Shown in pieces: positions 22,769 through 34,819 of a stretch of 64,000 nucleotides of DNA. Both the position numbers and the translations under genes were made by a program. The stretch comes from Paramarasmius palmivorus. Its lineage: Eukaryota; Basidiomycota; Agaricomycetes; Agaricales; Marasmiaceae. The stretch lies in NCBI GenBank assembly GCA_037176845.1, contig JAYKXP010000100.1:111860-175859 (forward strand). The letters run 5' to 3'. The notes beneath the pieces are model-generated. The model was not told where the DNA came from and searched no databases. It worked only from the letters and a program-made list of their open reading frames with translations. Position 1 is the stretch's first letter; the number at the start of each line of letters is the position of its first letter.

Positions 22769-24847
22769 TCAAATTTGGATCATCATCCCGTCCTTCTCCT
22801 TCTCCGCCGGTCCACCCCTGGGGACGAACATCAGGTCGCAACGGTCGTGCCTGGACCTGAACCCGTTGGCCTCGAAGGGCGCCATCGACTCCGGAGTGGT
22901 CTCAGGAGCGAGCTTCAGCTTGAAGGCCCTAACGATGCCTGCTATGATCAAGCGCATTTGGTAGATCGCCATGCTATGCTCAAAGTTAGCACGCAGTATA
23001 GGACGTCGGAGTATAGAAGAGCAAAATGCTTACTTTCCACCGGGGCACCTGCGCGTCCCGACGCCAAAGGGGACGAGGAGCTTGCGGCGCTCGTCGTAGC
23101 CTTCTTTCTCGAGCCATCGGTCAGGGAAGCTATAGAACGGTAGTTCATCTCGCTGATCTTATTGAAAAGAAGAGTAAAGACACTGACTAGGTGTCCGAGT
23201 CGGGAAAGAGATCCGGGCGCTGGCGGGTGATGCTCAGTGCTTGCGTCGTCACGATCATGCCGGCTGGGATGTGATGGCCCATCAGGACGATGCCCTCCTA
23301 CGTAAGTAAATCAATATTTGTAGCCCAATAGATTGGTCTCAGACTTACACCACCGACAACTCGACTACCAGTAAGCGCTACTGGTGGTCTAAAACGAAGT
23401 CCCTCTTTGATCGTCGCGTCCTATAGTCCAAGCTTTCAGAATCGGTGCTTAGAAGAGTAAAAAGAGCACATCTACCAAATAGGGAAGCTTCTCCAAATCG
23501 TCGTTTCCAGAGATGGTCTGCAGCTCTTCGAAGAGCTTCTCTTGCACTTCCGGATGCTTAGCGAACTCGTAAAAGATGAACCTAGCATTTAAAGTCAGTT
23601 TGATCAACTTTCATAATTAAACAGAGACTTGCGCCAGAGTCGAAGAAGTGGTCTCAGTTGCTGCCAAACTAGTAATAGTAAATGAGTCGTGTGAGATGGA
23701 CAGACAAAGTGAATTAGAGAACCTACACTTGACCTGCCATCTCTGCAGAGATTTCCGAGTTTGTCCAATGGATCTTTTCCTGAGACTTCAGGAGCTTGTA
23801 AACAGTCGGAGGCTCGTCGTCCATAGCGACAGACTCGACATCGTTAAACGCAGCTTCAGCTTGCTTGACTATCTCCTTGCCAAGCTATGGAAGAAGAAAA
23901 AAGTCAATAAGCGACCGCAGAACTACTATAATGATCGCAGGATAAAACACTAACATCAAACAAATAGTCTGACGAGCGAACACGATATCTTGCAAACTTG
24001 GATGGACCCCAACGAAGCCATTTGAACACAAAGTCGGGAAGAACAAGACGCCAAACAACCAAAAAGTTGTACTGCCCTACAATCTGCGGGAACTCGGCGT
24101 GGTATTTGCCAATGTCGAGCCCGGCTCCGGCGAGAACGACTTGACTGTTAGCAAGGGTGAGAAGGCGCAGCTCGTGGACGATGTCGTGAGACTCTCTTCC
24201 TCCCGACGCTCCGAGGTTTTTGAGGAACTCGTCCTGGTTGTCCTCAAAGTGACGCAGCCAGTATCTTAAATTCTTGGTTGTGCAAGCGATCATGACTGGG
24301 TGACGACGAGGTTTGGCGATGTCACTTTGCCTGTTAAGTATTGATAATTGTTAGCGACCGTTATGTACATAAACTATAAACTCACGGATATGTGACAGTC
24401 CAATCGTGTTCGTTCCCAACACGCAGAGCACGGATTGCCTTTGGAGCCGTGTCGAAGCGTTGATCAAAACCATGTTGGGAGCGATTCTGACAATCTGTCC
24501 GTATTTCTTACAAATCTTTTAGTCAAGGAGCTTGAAGAAGAACGTAAAAGTAAGACTTACAGGAAGCAAAGCGTCAGCGGTGAATGAGAGTTTGCCGTGC
24601 CAGCGTTGATAACGAATCCATAGCGAGCTGACAGCGGGGAACCATGGACCAGGTATCTTCCTCAGAGGGTGAAGTGTAACCCTATATGCGATCTACGGGT
24701 AGTCTTTCAGTATCTTTATGTCAGACAACGCCTAAAGGTTTTTTTTACCTTTGAGATCTGGAAAGCGAGGTAGACAACAGTCAAGACGACTGGCAAGACG
24801 GGAAGCAGCCCTGGGGCGAGATGAAGCGGAATGGACTCGAATATCAT
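22769..24847 (-). CDS. Cytochrome P450 monooxygenase
   Basis: The ATG at 24847-24845 encodes MIFESIPLHLAPGLLPVLPV..., a typical N-terminal ER membrane anchor, followed by a basic/proline hinge (HPLRKIPGPW). The I-helix motif AATETT is near 23650 (consensus A/G-G-x-D/E-T-T, so the second Gly is Ala), the K-helix ExxR is EGLR near 23385, and the haem-binding loop is FGVGTRRCPG at about 23045-23075, containing the cysteine thiolate ligand. The reading ends at the stop at 22771-22769 after MFVPRGG. Introns are short and numerous. It would be an ER-bound haem monooxygenase using a reductase partner; the substrate is unknown. Its position between two decayed direct repeats suggests it arrived or was duplicated with local rearrangement. 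I have not spliced every exon, so integrity is likely but unproven. Confidence 0.85.
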
Positions 24848-25584
24848 TGCGACCACTGAGGACAAAACGATGTGTTGGATACCTTTGACCTTGAGGGTTA
24901 ACGTTTTTTATACGGTAAATTCCCCAAGTGACTGAAGTGGAAATGATAAATCAGCTGAAAGAATCACTTGAGAATATCCTGGGCACTGGCAGCTGTAATG
25001 GGTCCCGTTGTCGTTCACCGATTAGCCAAACCCGTATGGTTAGTGTTTGCATTCAATGATTGGTATGACTATTAGGAATCGCGAAACACTCACCAGTCTG
25101 ACGCTCCAATCAAAAAGGAACCACATGGGAAGGACTACCGATGTACCGCCAGCCCCTCCATGCTACGCAGCACGCGGTTCCTCGTTCACGGTATTTTTGA
25201 AAAAACGTCTGCTTTACGAATCCGATAACAGACTTAGTCGCATAAGTCCTCGCTTATCGTCGGGGCGGGGGAAAACCATTCGGCTTTGGAGTACCCTGTA
25301 GTATCTGCAGCCAGAGTCACCATTCTCGCCGACTGAATGGATTTTTTTCTGACAGACAGACAGACCAAAATCAATCGATCGAATTGAGAGGACCATATCT
25401 GAGGCTAATTGGCATGTAAATCCTGGCATTTCCCGAACGCTGAGACAGTAAGTTGCGCTGCTTCGCAAATGATGATTCATGAAAGGAAAGTTTTAAGTAC
25501 CTAATATCGAAACGCTCCACACTGCCAGCGCGATTGCTTCCACGAAACGTCGGAATAGAAGGAGCGGTTGTCGCTAGTGGCTCA
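24848..25584. other. P450 upstream region
   Basis: No gene is supported. This stretch must contain the P450 promoter. Short open frames on both strands show no family features. Confidence 0.35.
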
Positions 25585-25729
25585 GGCTGTGGATAGAGAT
25601 TTCAAGATTTCAACGTCACTATTAGACCAAACGAGCGAGGAGTTGAACAACGCACCCTGAACGGGAGCACATCATTCTAATTTCTCTGGGAGTACTATTG
25701 AGCATTCTGAGATAAGTAGAAAATTGAAA

Positions 25730-25960
25730 TGGCTGTCAACGACAGGGGCGGCGATAACGATGACGGTCATCGGGAGACCAACCTTGACCAAGTAGTACGT
25801 TGTGCCTATTCTGGAAGACCCAACGCCACAAAGCACGATACTGGGGAGGTCAGTAAGTAAGAGTGATCAGGTACGTATAATGATTTGAGGATGGACGCAA
25901 CGTACAGAAGTAGTGACGAAGAGAGTGACGGGCTGAGGGCATGAACACACACCCATGTGA
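25730..25960 (-). pseudogene. Relic of a membrane-family exon 3
   Basis: The minus strand at about 25840-25735 reads SIVLCGVGSSRIGTTYYLV, matching NIVLYGVG and GTTCHLV of copy A exon 3 with several substitutions and a loss of the basic RRK loop. No intact flanking exons were found. It is the partner of the relic at 20860-21180. Confidence 0.45.
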
Positions 25961-26203
25961 GGCAGAGTGGCGATAACCACGGGCTAGGGTGCTGAGAGCT
26001 CTTGGATGTTGTAGCCTAGAAACATAAACGAGTCCAGATTCCGAGGTACTCTTGATGAATAAGATTGGTATGGTCCATTCCGATTCGAGCCTGTACGTGA
26101 CTCATATGAGAAACACGAATATCTCGGGCCTGAGACGTCAAAAAGGTGGCATACTCAGCGAACTGACGATGAGACGAGAATGTGAAGTGATCAAGAGGTC
26201 GAC

Positions 26204-26443
26204 TTACTTGCAAGCATATTGTAGAGGTCGATTCGCGCGCTCCTGAAAGTTGAGACGACTGTGGCCTAAGACAGCTGTGCCGTCGTGATTGCTAGCACAG
26301 CGAAAATACTCTGGAAGGCGATACTCCTTGCGACGCTGCAGAAGAAAGCTAGTGGACCCATAGAGGGCGATTCTACATCCTATTCGAGTGTGAGACATGC
26401 TCCTGTGCATAGCGAGACTGGAAGTGCCTGTGCCTGTAGACAC
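26204..26443 (-). pseudogene. Second exon-3 relic of the membrane family
   Basis: The minus strand reads IGCRIALYGSTSFLLQRRK, clearly the start of exon 3 (GCN-x-x-LYGV-x-x-FLLxRRK). The sequence after it does not follow the family, and no start or downstream exons are recognisable. It lies in the part of duplication copy 2 that is missing from copy 1. Confidence 0.5.
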
Positions 26444-27193
26444 AGAAATTCCGAAAAAATCCTTTTCTGCTGAGTCGGAGGAGCTGACGGCTCATTCTCA
26501 GACTGTCAATCGAACTACGTACATCCTGGGGCTTTACCCCGAGCTCAAGCCTGAAATGACTGCGACCATCCACGACCCTTGATAATGTTGCAAGGAGCCG
26601 AATAAGAAAATATCATAGGAGTCTTGGAGTAGACTCGGTAGCGTTTCTGACCCGCGGAATGGCGACCTATCCCATCAGCTTATAGGGAGATCTTCGAGTG
26701 TGAATTCGTCGCTGCTGTGAGTGTTCAGGAAATGGTCATAGCAATGACAAGTTGGGGAACGAGTGCATAACATGATGGGAGTTGTGAAGAGAGCGTGTGA
26801 ATGTCGGGATCTGTCCTCGTCACGAGAATGCCAGCGCTTAGCATCCTCGGCCTTCACTCCTTCCAGCTCCTTCATATTCTGTTTCTCTCTCACATCAGAG
26901 TCGTTCTTGTTTCACGTCAAATTCACCAGCTCACAGATCCTATAAACCCCGTTTACAAACGCTGATACATGGCGCCCTTAAACCTGATGCATCAACCTTT
27001 TTAATACACCATCTGCCAAAACATCATCTTGGAATTGATCCGCAACGTTCAAGGGTTGTCTGTATATAAGAAATGCGAGGTCACATTTGCAAGGGAAAAA
27101 CCTCAAAGTTTTACCACGAGTCGTTGTCGTTGATGGTCTTTCTCTCCCCAATACCTCGGATCTGATTAGTGCCAGGGGAAGGCACGCCTGGAG

Positions 27194-28779
27194 ATGTCCA
27201 GCCAAGTTTTGCTCTTTTTCAAGGGCTGGGTGCGTTTTCTCTTAGCTTCTGCTTTACTGCTAGATATCTAATCATATCTCTACTCATAGGCCCAGATTCT
27301 ACTTTATGGTACGCTGCATCCCAACTTCACCCCACACAATACTCAGTACTATCAGGATTCAACGTCATACTATTCAGCATCGCCATGTTCCTTCTCGCCC
27401 GACGAAGAGGCAAACAAAACACCGGTTTTCACACTATATCAACGATTCTTCTGTTCGGACTCGCGACCGTTACTGCAGTGCTTACGACGGTGGTGGTGGT
27501 TGCTGAGGTGATGTATCGTGATGGCAGGAATCCAGTTGTCAATGTGTACGCGTGCAGGTGCGTGTTCTCATGCAAGATGGGCGTTCTAACACTGATCCCT
27601 CCTGTACAGTGTTATCATATTCGTCAATCTTCAGCTTATAGAGTGAGTGCCGCATCCTGAGGCCTGAGGCTTCACTGTCACTAAATTCCCATCGTCGCCA
27701 GTTTGACCGCGTTAGCTATCCTGGTAAATCACTCCCTTCGATTCACCCAACTTCGACTTACATTGTATCCAGGTCCATCGAGCATACAACATCTGGCACG
27801 GCCGTTGGAAGATTCTCGCATTCCCTGTTCTACTCATCCTCACTGATACAGGCAAGCTTGCGCACCCTTCCTCACCCGCACCATCCACTTACTCGCTTCT
27901 CCCCTACATTAATAGGTCTCTACTACGCCGAAATCCGCTCAAACCTCTCAATCCCATTCGGTGGAAGCAGCGACATTGAAAAAAATGCCGAAATCCTCCA
28001 AAACTCTATCCCGATCACTATAACCGTTTTCGTGTTGAACCTACTCGCGAATGGGATATTAACCGGATTAATCGGTATGTTCCCCTTTTGTGTGTAGGCG
28101 GATGGATGGAGGCTAATGATTACTGAGAGCAGCGGGTAGGATATGGTGGCACACCAAACAAATCCGACAATCCCTCGGTTCTCGAGGTGCGAAACGGACG
28201 TCGAGGTATACCCATATTGTCGCTATCACGTGCGTATGCCCCCCTTCCTCCATTCCTTTTTACCCAACTCACAGCCATCTGGATTATAGGTTGGAATCCG
28301 GAATGATTATACCCATCTACCTCATCTTCTTCGGCCTTTTTAGTATAAGAGGCAACGTTCAAGTCGTACAGATGCTTTCGTCGATGTTTGCGCAGGTTAT
28401 TGTACGTCCTCTGCTCTTCTTCCTTCTTCCTTCCCATTACACCCTTTACCCTTCTTACCCCCACACCCTACATACACCCCACACATACCCCCTACACCCC
28501 AACACACCCACTAACACCCACGTACCCCCAAAACAGGCAATCGCACCCCTCCTAATAGTCGTACGCGCCGGTCTCGGGCTATCTATGGATTCAGAGTACC
28601 TCTCTACCGTACACACGCAAACACAATTTGCCCCATCTGGAGAACATAGGGCGTCACGTATACTGACGATGACCATCCCTCGGCCAGAACCTGAAAGCGG
28701 GGAAGAGGCGGATGATATTGAGATGAGGCCAAGTCATAAAAAGCCGGGGAGGGGGATGGTGTACCCTTCGTATTCATGA
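27194..28779 (+). CDS. Multi-TM membrane protein family, copy C
   Basis: The ATG at 27194 encodes a short first exon, MSSQVLLFFKGW, then GTGCG donor; the 19-nt micro-exon is 27290-27308; exon 3 begins GFNVILFSIAMFLLARRRG after the acceptor at about 27356. Later exons include WHGRWKILAFPVLLILTDTG, YYAEIRSNLSIPFGG, an LNLLANGILTGLIG helix, ESGMIIPIYLIFFG and a last exon APLLIVVRAGLGLSMDSE with an acidic tail ending at the TGA at 28777-28779. The intron before the last exon is strikingly C-rich (28440-28535). It appears intact. Closest relative in the window is copy D. Confidence 0.7.
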
Positions 28780-30497
28780 TATACACGATAAGTCATATAT
28801 GTAGTTTATTTGTTCAATTAGTTGTGTAGTTTTACTTTTTCTTCGCGGTCTGGACTGCGAATGGCACAGTCGTCCGGATAGATAGATAGATAGATAGATA
28901 GATACCGAGCCCAAGGCTTTTCCTTTTACTTCCATCTTCGCTCCAAGCCCAAACTTGAGGAAAAAGTTTCCTTCATGACAGTTCTTGCAAACACCGACGA
29001 ACCTTAACCCTCCTGGTCACAACGAAGAAGAGTCAAAACATCACCAAGACGTTCTTGGCTGGAAGGGATGCTGGACGGGTGTGTTAAATCTTGATTTTCC
29101 CTTTTGCGTACGACTCTAAGCTCTTACAGTAAAATCCCGGGACAGCAACCTGCGGACGCGTCCTCCGTTCCGACTCGAAGGGGGACAACTTTACGCTGCG
29201 GCGACATCATCAATCAAGACGGTGGAGCTGGAGATGTACTAGTACGTGTCCTTCCCGAACTTTTACATCTCGTCGAATCCTGATAGTTTCTTATATTACA
29301 GTACATCCAAATCGTACCCACCAACACTTGAAACCACCAGAAACCAGAAACGTCCAGCTCTTCTGATCATCAGTGCGTTATTTTGACCATCGATGAAAGT
29401 GGTCCAACCAACTCATTCTAGAATCCTACTACCGGTTATCATCAAAATATGCCATCCTCAGCGGTGGTCTTAACCCGATCAATGGCGTGGTTCACTTGCA
29501 ATTGCTGGCTGCTGAGCGCTGAGGGTATGGGTGTGTTTAATTCTACTTTTCGTTGTACGTACGACCCTTATGCCCGATACACCAAGCTGAGGCTAAATCC
29601 TGATACCTTGGCTTGCGCATCATTTGTTTCGATCAAGCCACAACACGCGACGTTTTATGTTGACGGGCCATGCTAAATCAACTTTGAATCACGAATGTAT
29701 GTGTCTCCTTTTTTATTTAATCTACCTCGTCGCGTGGGCTCATGATAGAAAAACAGATCGATTCTGATAGTGATAGCACCTTCCGTGATTTCAAGCAATT
29801 TGTTCATTCATTTTGACCACACGTTGAGCCTGACGAGAGATGTTCGTTCGAGGAAGGAAGTGCGGAGTGTAGAGACGAGAAGAACAAGAAGAAGAAGGAA
29901 AAGCAAGGGAAATACTTGAAACCTCTACTTGGTTCTCCCAGCGTATTGATCATCACAACGTGCAACGATGGCCTGTGTTTTCAGCTGTAAGTGCCTAGAT
30001 CTCGAGTGCGCCGGTGCGTCATTCATCATCAATCAAAATGGTCTAGCACCCACTGACGAGTTTGATCTAGTGATTCCGGACTACCATGGTCTACCAAGTT
30101 CGAATGACTACGCTCCCGAGCTCTCATTACCGGCTCCACGGTACCCCTAGGGAACTAACTTGCTGGTCAATTCTGGATCTGAAGAACCTACAGCTACCGC
30201 AGCTGCAGCTTCCCCAGGCCTCTTACTGCAATTAGCACTGCTTTCCTGATTCCCATCTTCACACAACACCAATCAGTGGTCATTGTTTCGATCAGGTGCG
30301 GTAGCAACTAGGGATGGTGTATTTAGTTTTTGGGAATCTGAAGCCTTTACAGATCAATACTCCTTGTACCTCGCGCGCACCGATATGATGGTCACCAGGA
30401 ACGGATATAAAGACGGGACGGGATGGGGAGATATGGGGGACCTACTCAGGCTGTTATAACTTATCACCATCCACGTCGTTGAGCGACACCCCCCAAA
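28780..30497. other. Gene-poor region between copies C and D
   Basis: No gene is supported. The open frames at 29449-29676 and 29968-30150 lack family features, codon signal and splice support. A (GATA)7 microsatellite lies at 28877-28904. Confidence 0.4.
28877..28904 (+). repeat. (GATA)7 microsatellite
   Basis: Seven perfect tandem GATA units, then CCGAG. A simple-sequence repeat just downstream of copy C. Confidence 0.95.
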
Positions 30498-32026
30498 ATG
30501 GCCGAATCTGAGCTATCCTCTACACTCACTTTACTCTTCTTCACGGGATGGGTGCGTGTTTCGTGTAACCTCTTTTGCCCTGGCAACGACTAATCACCTT
30601 CACTCGTTCAGTCCCAGATAATGCTCTACGGTGAGCCTTGCCTTCACCACCTCATCCCTAACCCCCATCGCTGACTCTCTTCACTCCCAGGCTTCAACGC
30701 GGTACTTTTCGGCGTGTCCATGGTTTTGCTACAACACCGTAAAAGCATGCATGGTACCGGCTTCGTTTTCCTTCTAGTTTCCACGATCCTTTTGTTTGCG
30801 TTCGCAACTATATCGGCTATGACTACTACCGTGTTACTGCTGGGAGAAATTAGGGAGTTGAGTTCGGTGTTGATGCAGGATACGGAAGGGACGGGTGGGA
30901 TTGATTTGAGGGATTGCACGTACGTCTTGGGTTCTTATTTGTTGAGTTGAAGGAGGTGCTGATGCGGGGTTTTGGGTATAGGATAATGATATATGTTAGC
31001 CTTCAGCTTGTGGAGTGAGTTTCGTGTGTTACCACTGCGACTAGCTAAGCTCACCTCCACTGTTTTTTAGTCTCACGACGTTCGTCATTTTGGTAAGCTG
31101 TCTCAGCTCTTGAGAATGGACATAGCCAACCGGACCTTTCTTCCAGGCGTACAGATGTTACAACATCTGGAACCACGATTGGAGACCTATAGTCGTACCC
31201 TCAATTATGATTTTGGCCGAGACAAGTGAGTACTTAGCGCCCCCTATGAACTTTAGCGATCCTAACTCGAACAAACCAGTATTATACTACATCGAAGTTC
31301 CTATCCTTCTCGACACGCCATTCGGCGGAGGTGTCAATGTCCAAGTCAATGAAGAAACCCTTCGAAAAGTCAAGGCATTCACAACGGCTGTGCATATTCT
31401 GAACATTGTGGCGAATGGTACATTAACTATTCTAATTGGTGAGTTGAGCTTGATATGGTTTCGTGGTACTGAGGCTGATCGGATGGGGGCCTAGCGGGGA
31501 AGATATGGTGGTCTCGAAATAAAATTGCGAATTTTATCAAGCGTGATCAGAGAGCTAGCTTGCGCAAGTATGATCAAGTCATTGCTACTACGTGAGTTCG
31601 TCCGCTGCTTTACCCTATGGGCCTCTTCCTCATGTATCTTTTTCCAGACTAGAGTCGGGTCTCATCGCACCGGCATATTTAATCGTACTCGCCGTATATA
31701 GCATTGGAGCTACAAGCCGGTGGAATGTTTTGGTGTCTACCCTGGCTCCGCAGGTTTTGGTGAGTCGCGTTGGCTCCCTGCGAATGGACGTCTACTCATC
31801 GTACTAGGCAATGGCGCCATTGATGATAACAGTCCGTGCTGGACTGGGAATTTCGATTGAAAACACAAGAACTCAGGCATCTACGTCCACGTCGTTTGTG
31901 GCGGGGGCGGCGAGTATGTCCGGGGATCCTACGGTGTCGCGCCAGGCGGTACTTCATATTTCTAGAGCCCGGATCGATTCGGACGAGGATATGGAGATGA
32001 ATGCGATGAAGGGAGAGCGGTTTTAA
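30498..32026 (+). CDS. Multi-TM membrane protein family, copy D
   Basis: The ATG at 30498 gives MAESELSSTLTLLFFTGW, then a GTGCG donor; the micro-exon is 30612-30630 (SQIMLY plus one base); exon 3 starts GFNAVLFGVSMVLLQHRK. Downstream blocks are YYIEVPILLDTPFGGGVN, an ILNIVANGTLTILIG helix, an ESGLIAPAYLIVLAVYSIG helix and a final exon APLMITVRAGLGISIE followed by a Ser/Thr-rich tail to the TAA at 32024-32026. No disruptions seen. It sits immediately left of the central pheromone block; its stop is 560 bases from the 3' end of Ph2. Confidence 0.72.
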
Positions 32027-32585
32027 AACAGGCTAGGACTACAATTTAATTTATTGGGTATAGGGGAAAGCGAACACTCATGTGAGAGTAGCCTGTTGGT
32101 TGACCAGGAATGTACAATATCCAGTTTCTTATGCATGTGAAGAACCAGGATGAACATGTATAAGGTACGCAGTACATACGACCGTCGATTGACTGGCAAT
32201 CACAGAGGGAGTCCCGACTCCCTTAAGAATAAATAAACCACACGGCTATCGAAGACGGAATGGAGCCAAATAATGATACTACGCTACGCCTAAGATGGTA
32301 GTATAAGAACCGGTTGGTTGCGCGTAAATGAGGTCAGAGTTGAACTCACTGGGTCCATGTTTTATAGATAGTGGGTATCGACAGAAACTTCAAACGGTGG
32401 ACCTAACGTCGCGAGTATGGTTCTGTGTCGTTGGGTATATCTGAATAGCGAAAGCGGAACACTAATTAGTCCAAGTTTCACGATTTAGATGTGAACTTAC
32501 TGATGCACTGGGAGAAATAGTACTGGTTTCGCGAGAATGAATGTTGGGGCAGTCGAGAGGCCTGCATCGACTTTAAAAAACAGTA

Positions 32586-32843
32586 TCCTGGACAACACGA
32601 GCATGAGTAATAGTGTACGAGCAGCGAGTCAACCGGGGATAGGTTCTCACATGAAATAATGCAAAACGCAGTCTGGATACCGGTTCCAGGACGCTCAGAG
32701 TCAACAGGAATGTCCCCCGTGTATCTGGCATCAGGGGATTCAGTTGGATTGGGTTGCGCTGGTGAAAATAACTCCAAGTCAGGGAGTATACTGTCCTCTA
32801 CGTTTGGGACAAGGAATTCGGTGGAAGTTGAGAAGGAGTCCAT
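32586..32843 (-). CDS. Mating pheromone precursor Ph2 (CaaX: CIIS), stop codon split by an intron
   Basis: From the ATG at 32843-32841 the frame encodes 64 residues ending FCIIS, but genomic translation then runs on without a stop. A 63-nt GT-AG intron (32650-32588, donor GTGAGA, branch-like CTCAT, acceptor CCAG) starts one base after the Ser codon; splicing joins T (32651) to GA (32587-32586), making TGA and exposing the CaaX box. Spliced CDS: 32843-32651 plus 32587-32586. The processing site is SER in PVDSERPGTG; predicted mature peptide PGTGIQTAFC. It resembles Ph4 (same length, PVDS-E/D-RP, C-terminal FC-x-IS). It is divergent from Ph3 with 687 bases between starts. Unspliced transcripts would yield an unprenylated, extended protein. 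Confidence 0.82.
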
Positions 32844-33530
32844 GATGCGTTCGGTGTACAAATGAAAGGGGGAATGTGTAGTGGGTGGTGGGATGACTGT
32901 TACAGTATAAAAGATAGCCTCAGGACTCTCTGAGACAAACACTCTTGCATTATGCCGACATGTTCTGGAAGATAAATATTTATCGATGTTTTAAGGCGCC
33001 CAGACATCGTTGACAGGTGTTTTTCCTTGGTTTTTCCACGTTCCACCATTGTTACTACATCCCGCCGAGATACGCTTGTCTTCTGTACCGATGCCACGGA
33101 GGTTCGAAACGCTCAAAATACCTGACCGGGTTCGACTCATCCAAGTAGGAATCGAATGGGACTTGCTGTACATGCGTTAAATGTTAAACTGAGGCATGAG
33201 ACATGCCCAGATAGTAGGTGTCATGCCACATTTTATCACCGGCGACGGTCGGCGGCCGGGAGACTGATCATTGTGTTCGGATCATGATCCGGCCGCTATC
33301 TCCGGTATTTATCAAACAATGTAGTGCAAATAGCGCTAATCAGAACATTTCTAGAATAATTTGGGTGAGTTTGGGATACTTACATACCTTCTCATTTCGA
33401 CTCTCATAGTGCCCATCCTATATAATGCCAAAAACACCCCCCTTGATCCTTACAACCAATATCGCTACTTGCTCCGACTTCAGCTCTTTACCCTCGTTCC
33501 TTACCATCGTCAATCCCCTCACCAACACCA
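32844..33530. promoter_or_regulatory. Shared divergent promoter of Ph2 and Ph3
   Basis: The 687 bases contain CCATTGTTA (33046-33054) and AAACAATGT (33314-33322), one- and two-mismatch versions of the GAACAATGG element found near the receptors. No coding sequence is supported. Confidence 0.4.
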
Positions 33531-33725
33531 ATGGACGAGTTCATGTCCTTTGATTCGCTACTATCCTTCGAGGCCGAGGGCCAAGATCACATCGTGCTCT
33601 CGGATTCTCCACTATCTTCACCGCACGAACTGGGCTATTCTATGTCCGAACCTCCTCACATACCGGTCAATGAAGAACGTTACGACTCGGGCGGTGTAAC
33701 CAATCTATATTGCGTGATTGCCTGA
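33531..33725 (+). CDS. Mating pheromone precursor Ph3 (CaaX: CVIA)
   Basis: A 64-residue precursor starting MDEFMSF and ending LYCVIA with TGA at 33723-33725. The processing doublet ER precedes YDSGGVTNLYC, the predicted farnesylated 11-mer. The C-terminus (x-x-YCVIA) groups it with Ph1 and Ph5 rather than with Ph2 and Ph4. A GT-AG intron (33727-33779, donor GTGAGT, acceptor GTGCAG) begins one base after the stop codon, in the 3' UTR. It lies about 1.1 kb from the 3' end of receptor R2 in convergent orientation. Confidence 0.9.
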   Translation: MDEFMSFDSLLSFEAEGQDHIVLSDSPLSSPHELGYSMSEPPHIPVNEERYDSGGVTNLYCVIA

Positions 33726-34819
33726 GGTGAGTTACCAAGCAGAAGTCCAATCATAGCTGTGTCCTGACCTGCCGTGCAGCTAGACTCTGGTATTCCGCGC
33801 CCATATTTTGCGAAACACATCACACACTCCGGTGAGCATTCCATTCTCATATCTCAATGCTAGACCAATGCTCAATACTAGATACAGCCTTCCAGTAACC
33901 CCACCCACCATTCTCGCGATACCTTCAATGTGCTTGCGACGTCAGGTCCCACATTGCGATACCCTTTCTTGGAACTATTTAACAGAAATGGACTGGTGCG
34001 TCGTTTTGTTCATGATTCATACTCATCCAGCTGACCTTTGAATCCCAGACGTTGCATAGTATCATTATTCACCCCGGAGAGACTTGGATAGTCCCTGCGG
34101 TCTATTTATTCTATATGCGAGGCCTGCGGCTGAGCCCCCATATTCTCTCTTGCACGGGCTGCAAACCTTTTGCGATGGTCACTGAATTAGCACCCATCGT
34201 CATCACCTATGATCCCCAACTGTCTTACCTGCTCTGACCCTCTTTCAATGTTTTCTAGGCTCGAATTCAAACTAGCTCTTGGTCGTTGTCCAAGAAGTTA
34301 GCTGTGTATTATTTATTCTGTACTTCAAATACATGCTATTGTGTCCTTTTTGTGCGTGCTTTTCGATCACACCAAATGGATTCGAATCCTTGGGGATACT
34401 TGGGATTACCGCTGTTAGGTAGAGCACTGGACGAGTGCAGTATAGCACTACAAGGCAAATGCATACTGTCTGCTGGCGTGAAGTAGCTCAGTTGGCTCGA
34501 CAACATCATTGAATGATACCGTGTGCGAGCTAGGCACGTCAGGGTGCCTTTCACGAGCTTTTCATGAACTCTTCCACAGCGTCAAGTTATTCGAGTTATT
34601 TCGGCAATTCTTGTCGAAGTCAGAGTGGCATCGCTTCTCAAGCTTGTCGAGATATGCCACCGGGTTACAATGTTCATGAACGTCGAATACAAGTAGAGCA
34701 AGCATGTATTGAAAGTTGTAAGTATTATATGCCATATCCAGTACACAGACTAATGATACACAGTATATAAGTACGTCAAGAGACAAACCAAGAAGTAAAA
34801 AGTCATGAAGCGAGACCGT
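33726..34819. other. Gap between Ph3 and the 3' end of R2
   Basis: Holds the Ph3 3' UTR with its intron and the R2 3' UTR. Short plus-strand open frames (33808-34486) have no recognisable features and no CaaX end; I do not call a further pheromone here. Confidence 0.4.

Larger units (their letters stand above)
25585..27040. repeat. Segmental duplication, copy 2 (right of the P450)
   Basis: Collinear with 20795-22460 but diverged by substitutions and small indels. It preserves the uninterrupted target site of the hAT-like element near 26773-26795. About 650 bases (25990-26640) have no counterpart in copy 1; they contain a further membrane-family relic. Confidence 0.65.

Noticed and set aside
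28440..28540. C-rich stretch as a low-complexity coding repeat or CRISPR-like array
   Set aside because: It falls in an intron of copy C by comparison with the other copies, and has no regular repeat/spacer pattern.
33808..34486. Possible extra pheromone gene between Ph3 and R2
   Set aside because: I looked for a short frame ending in Cys-aliphatic-aliphatic-x before a stop and found none.
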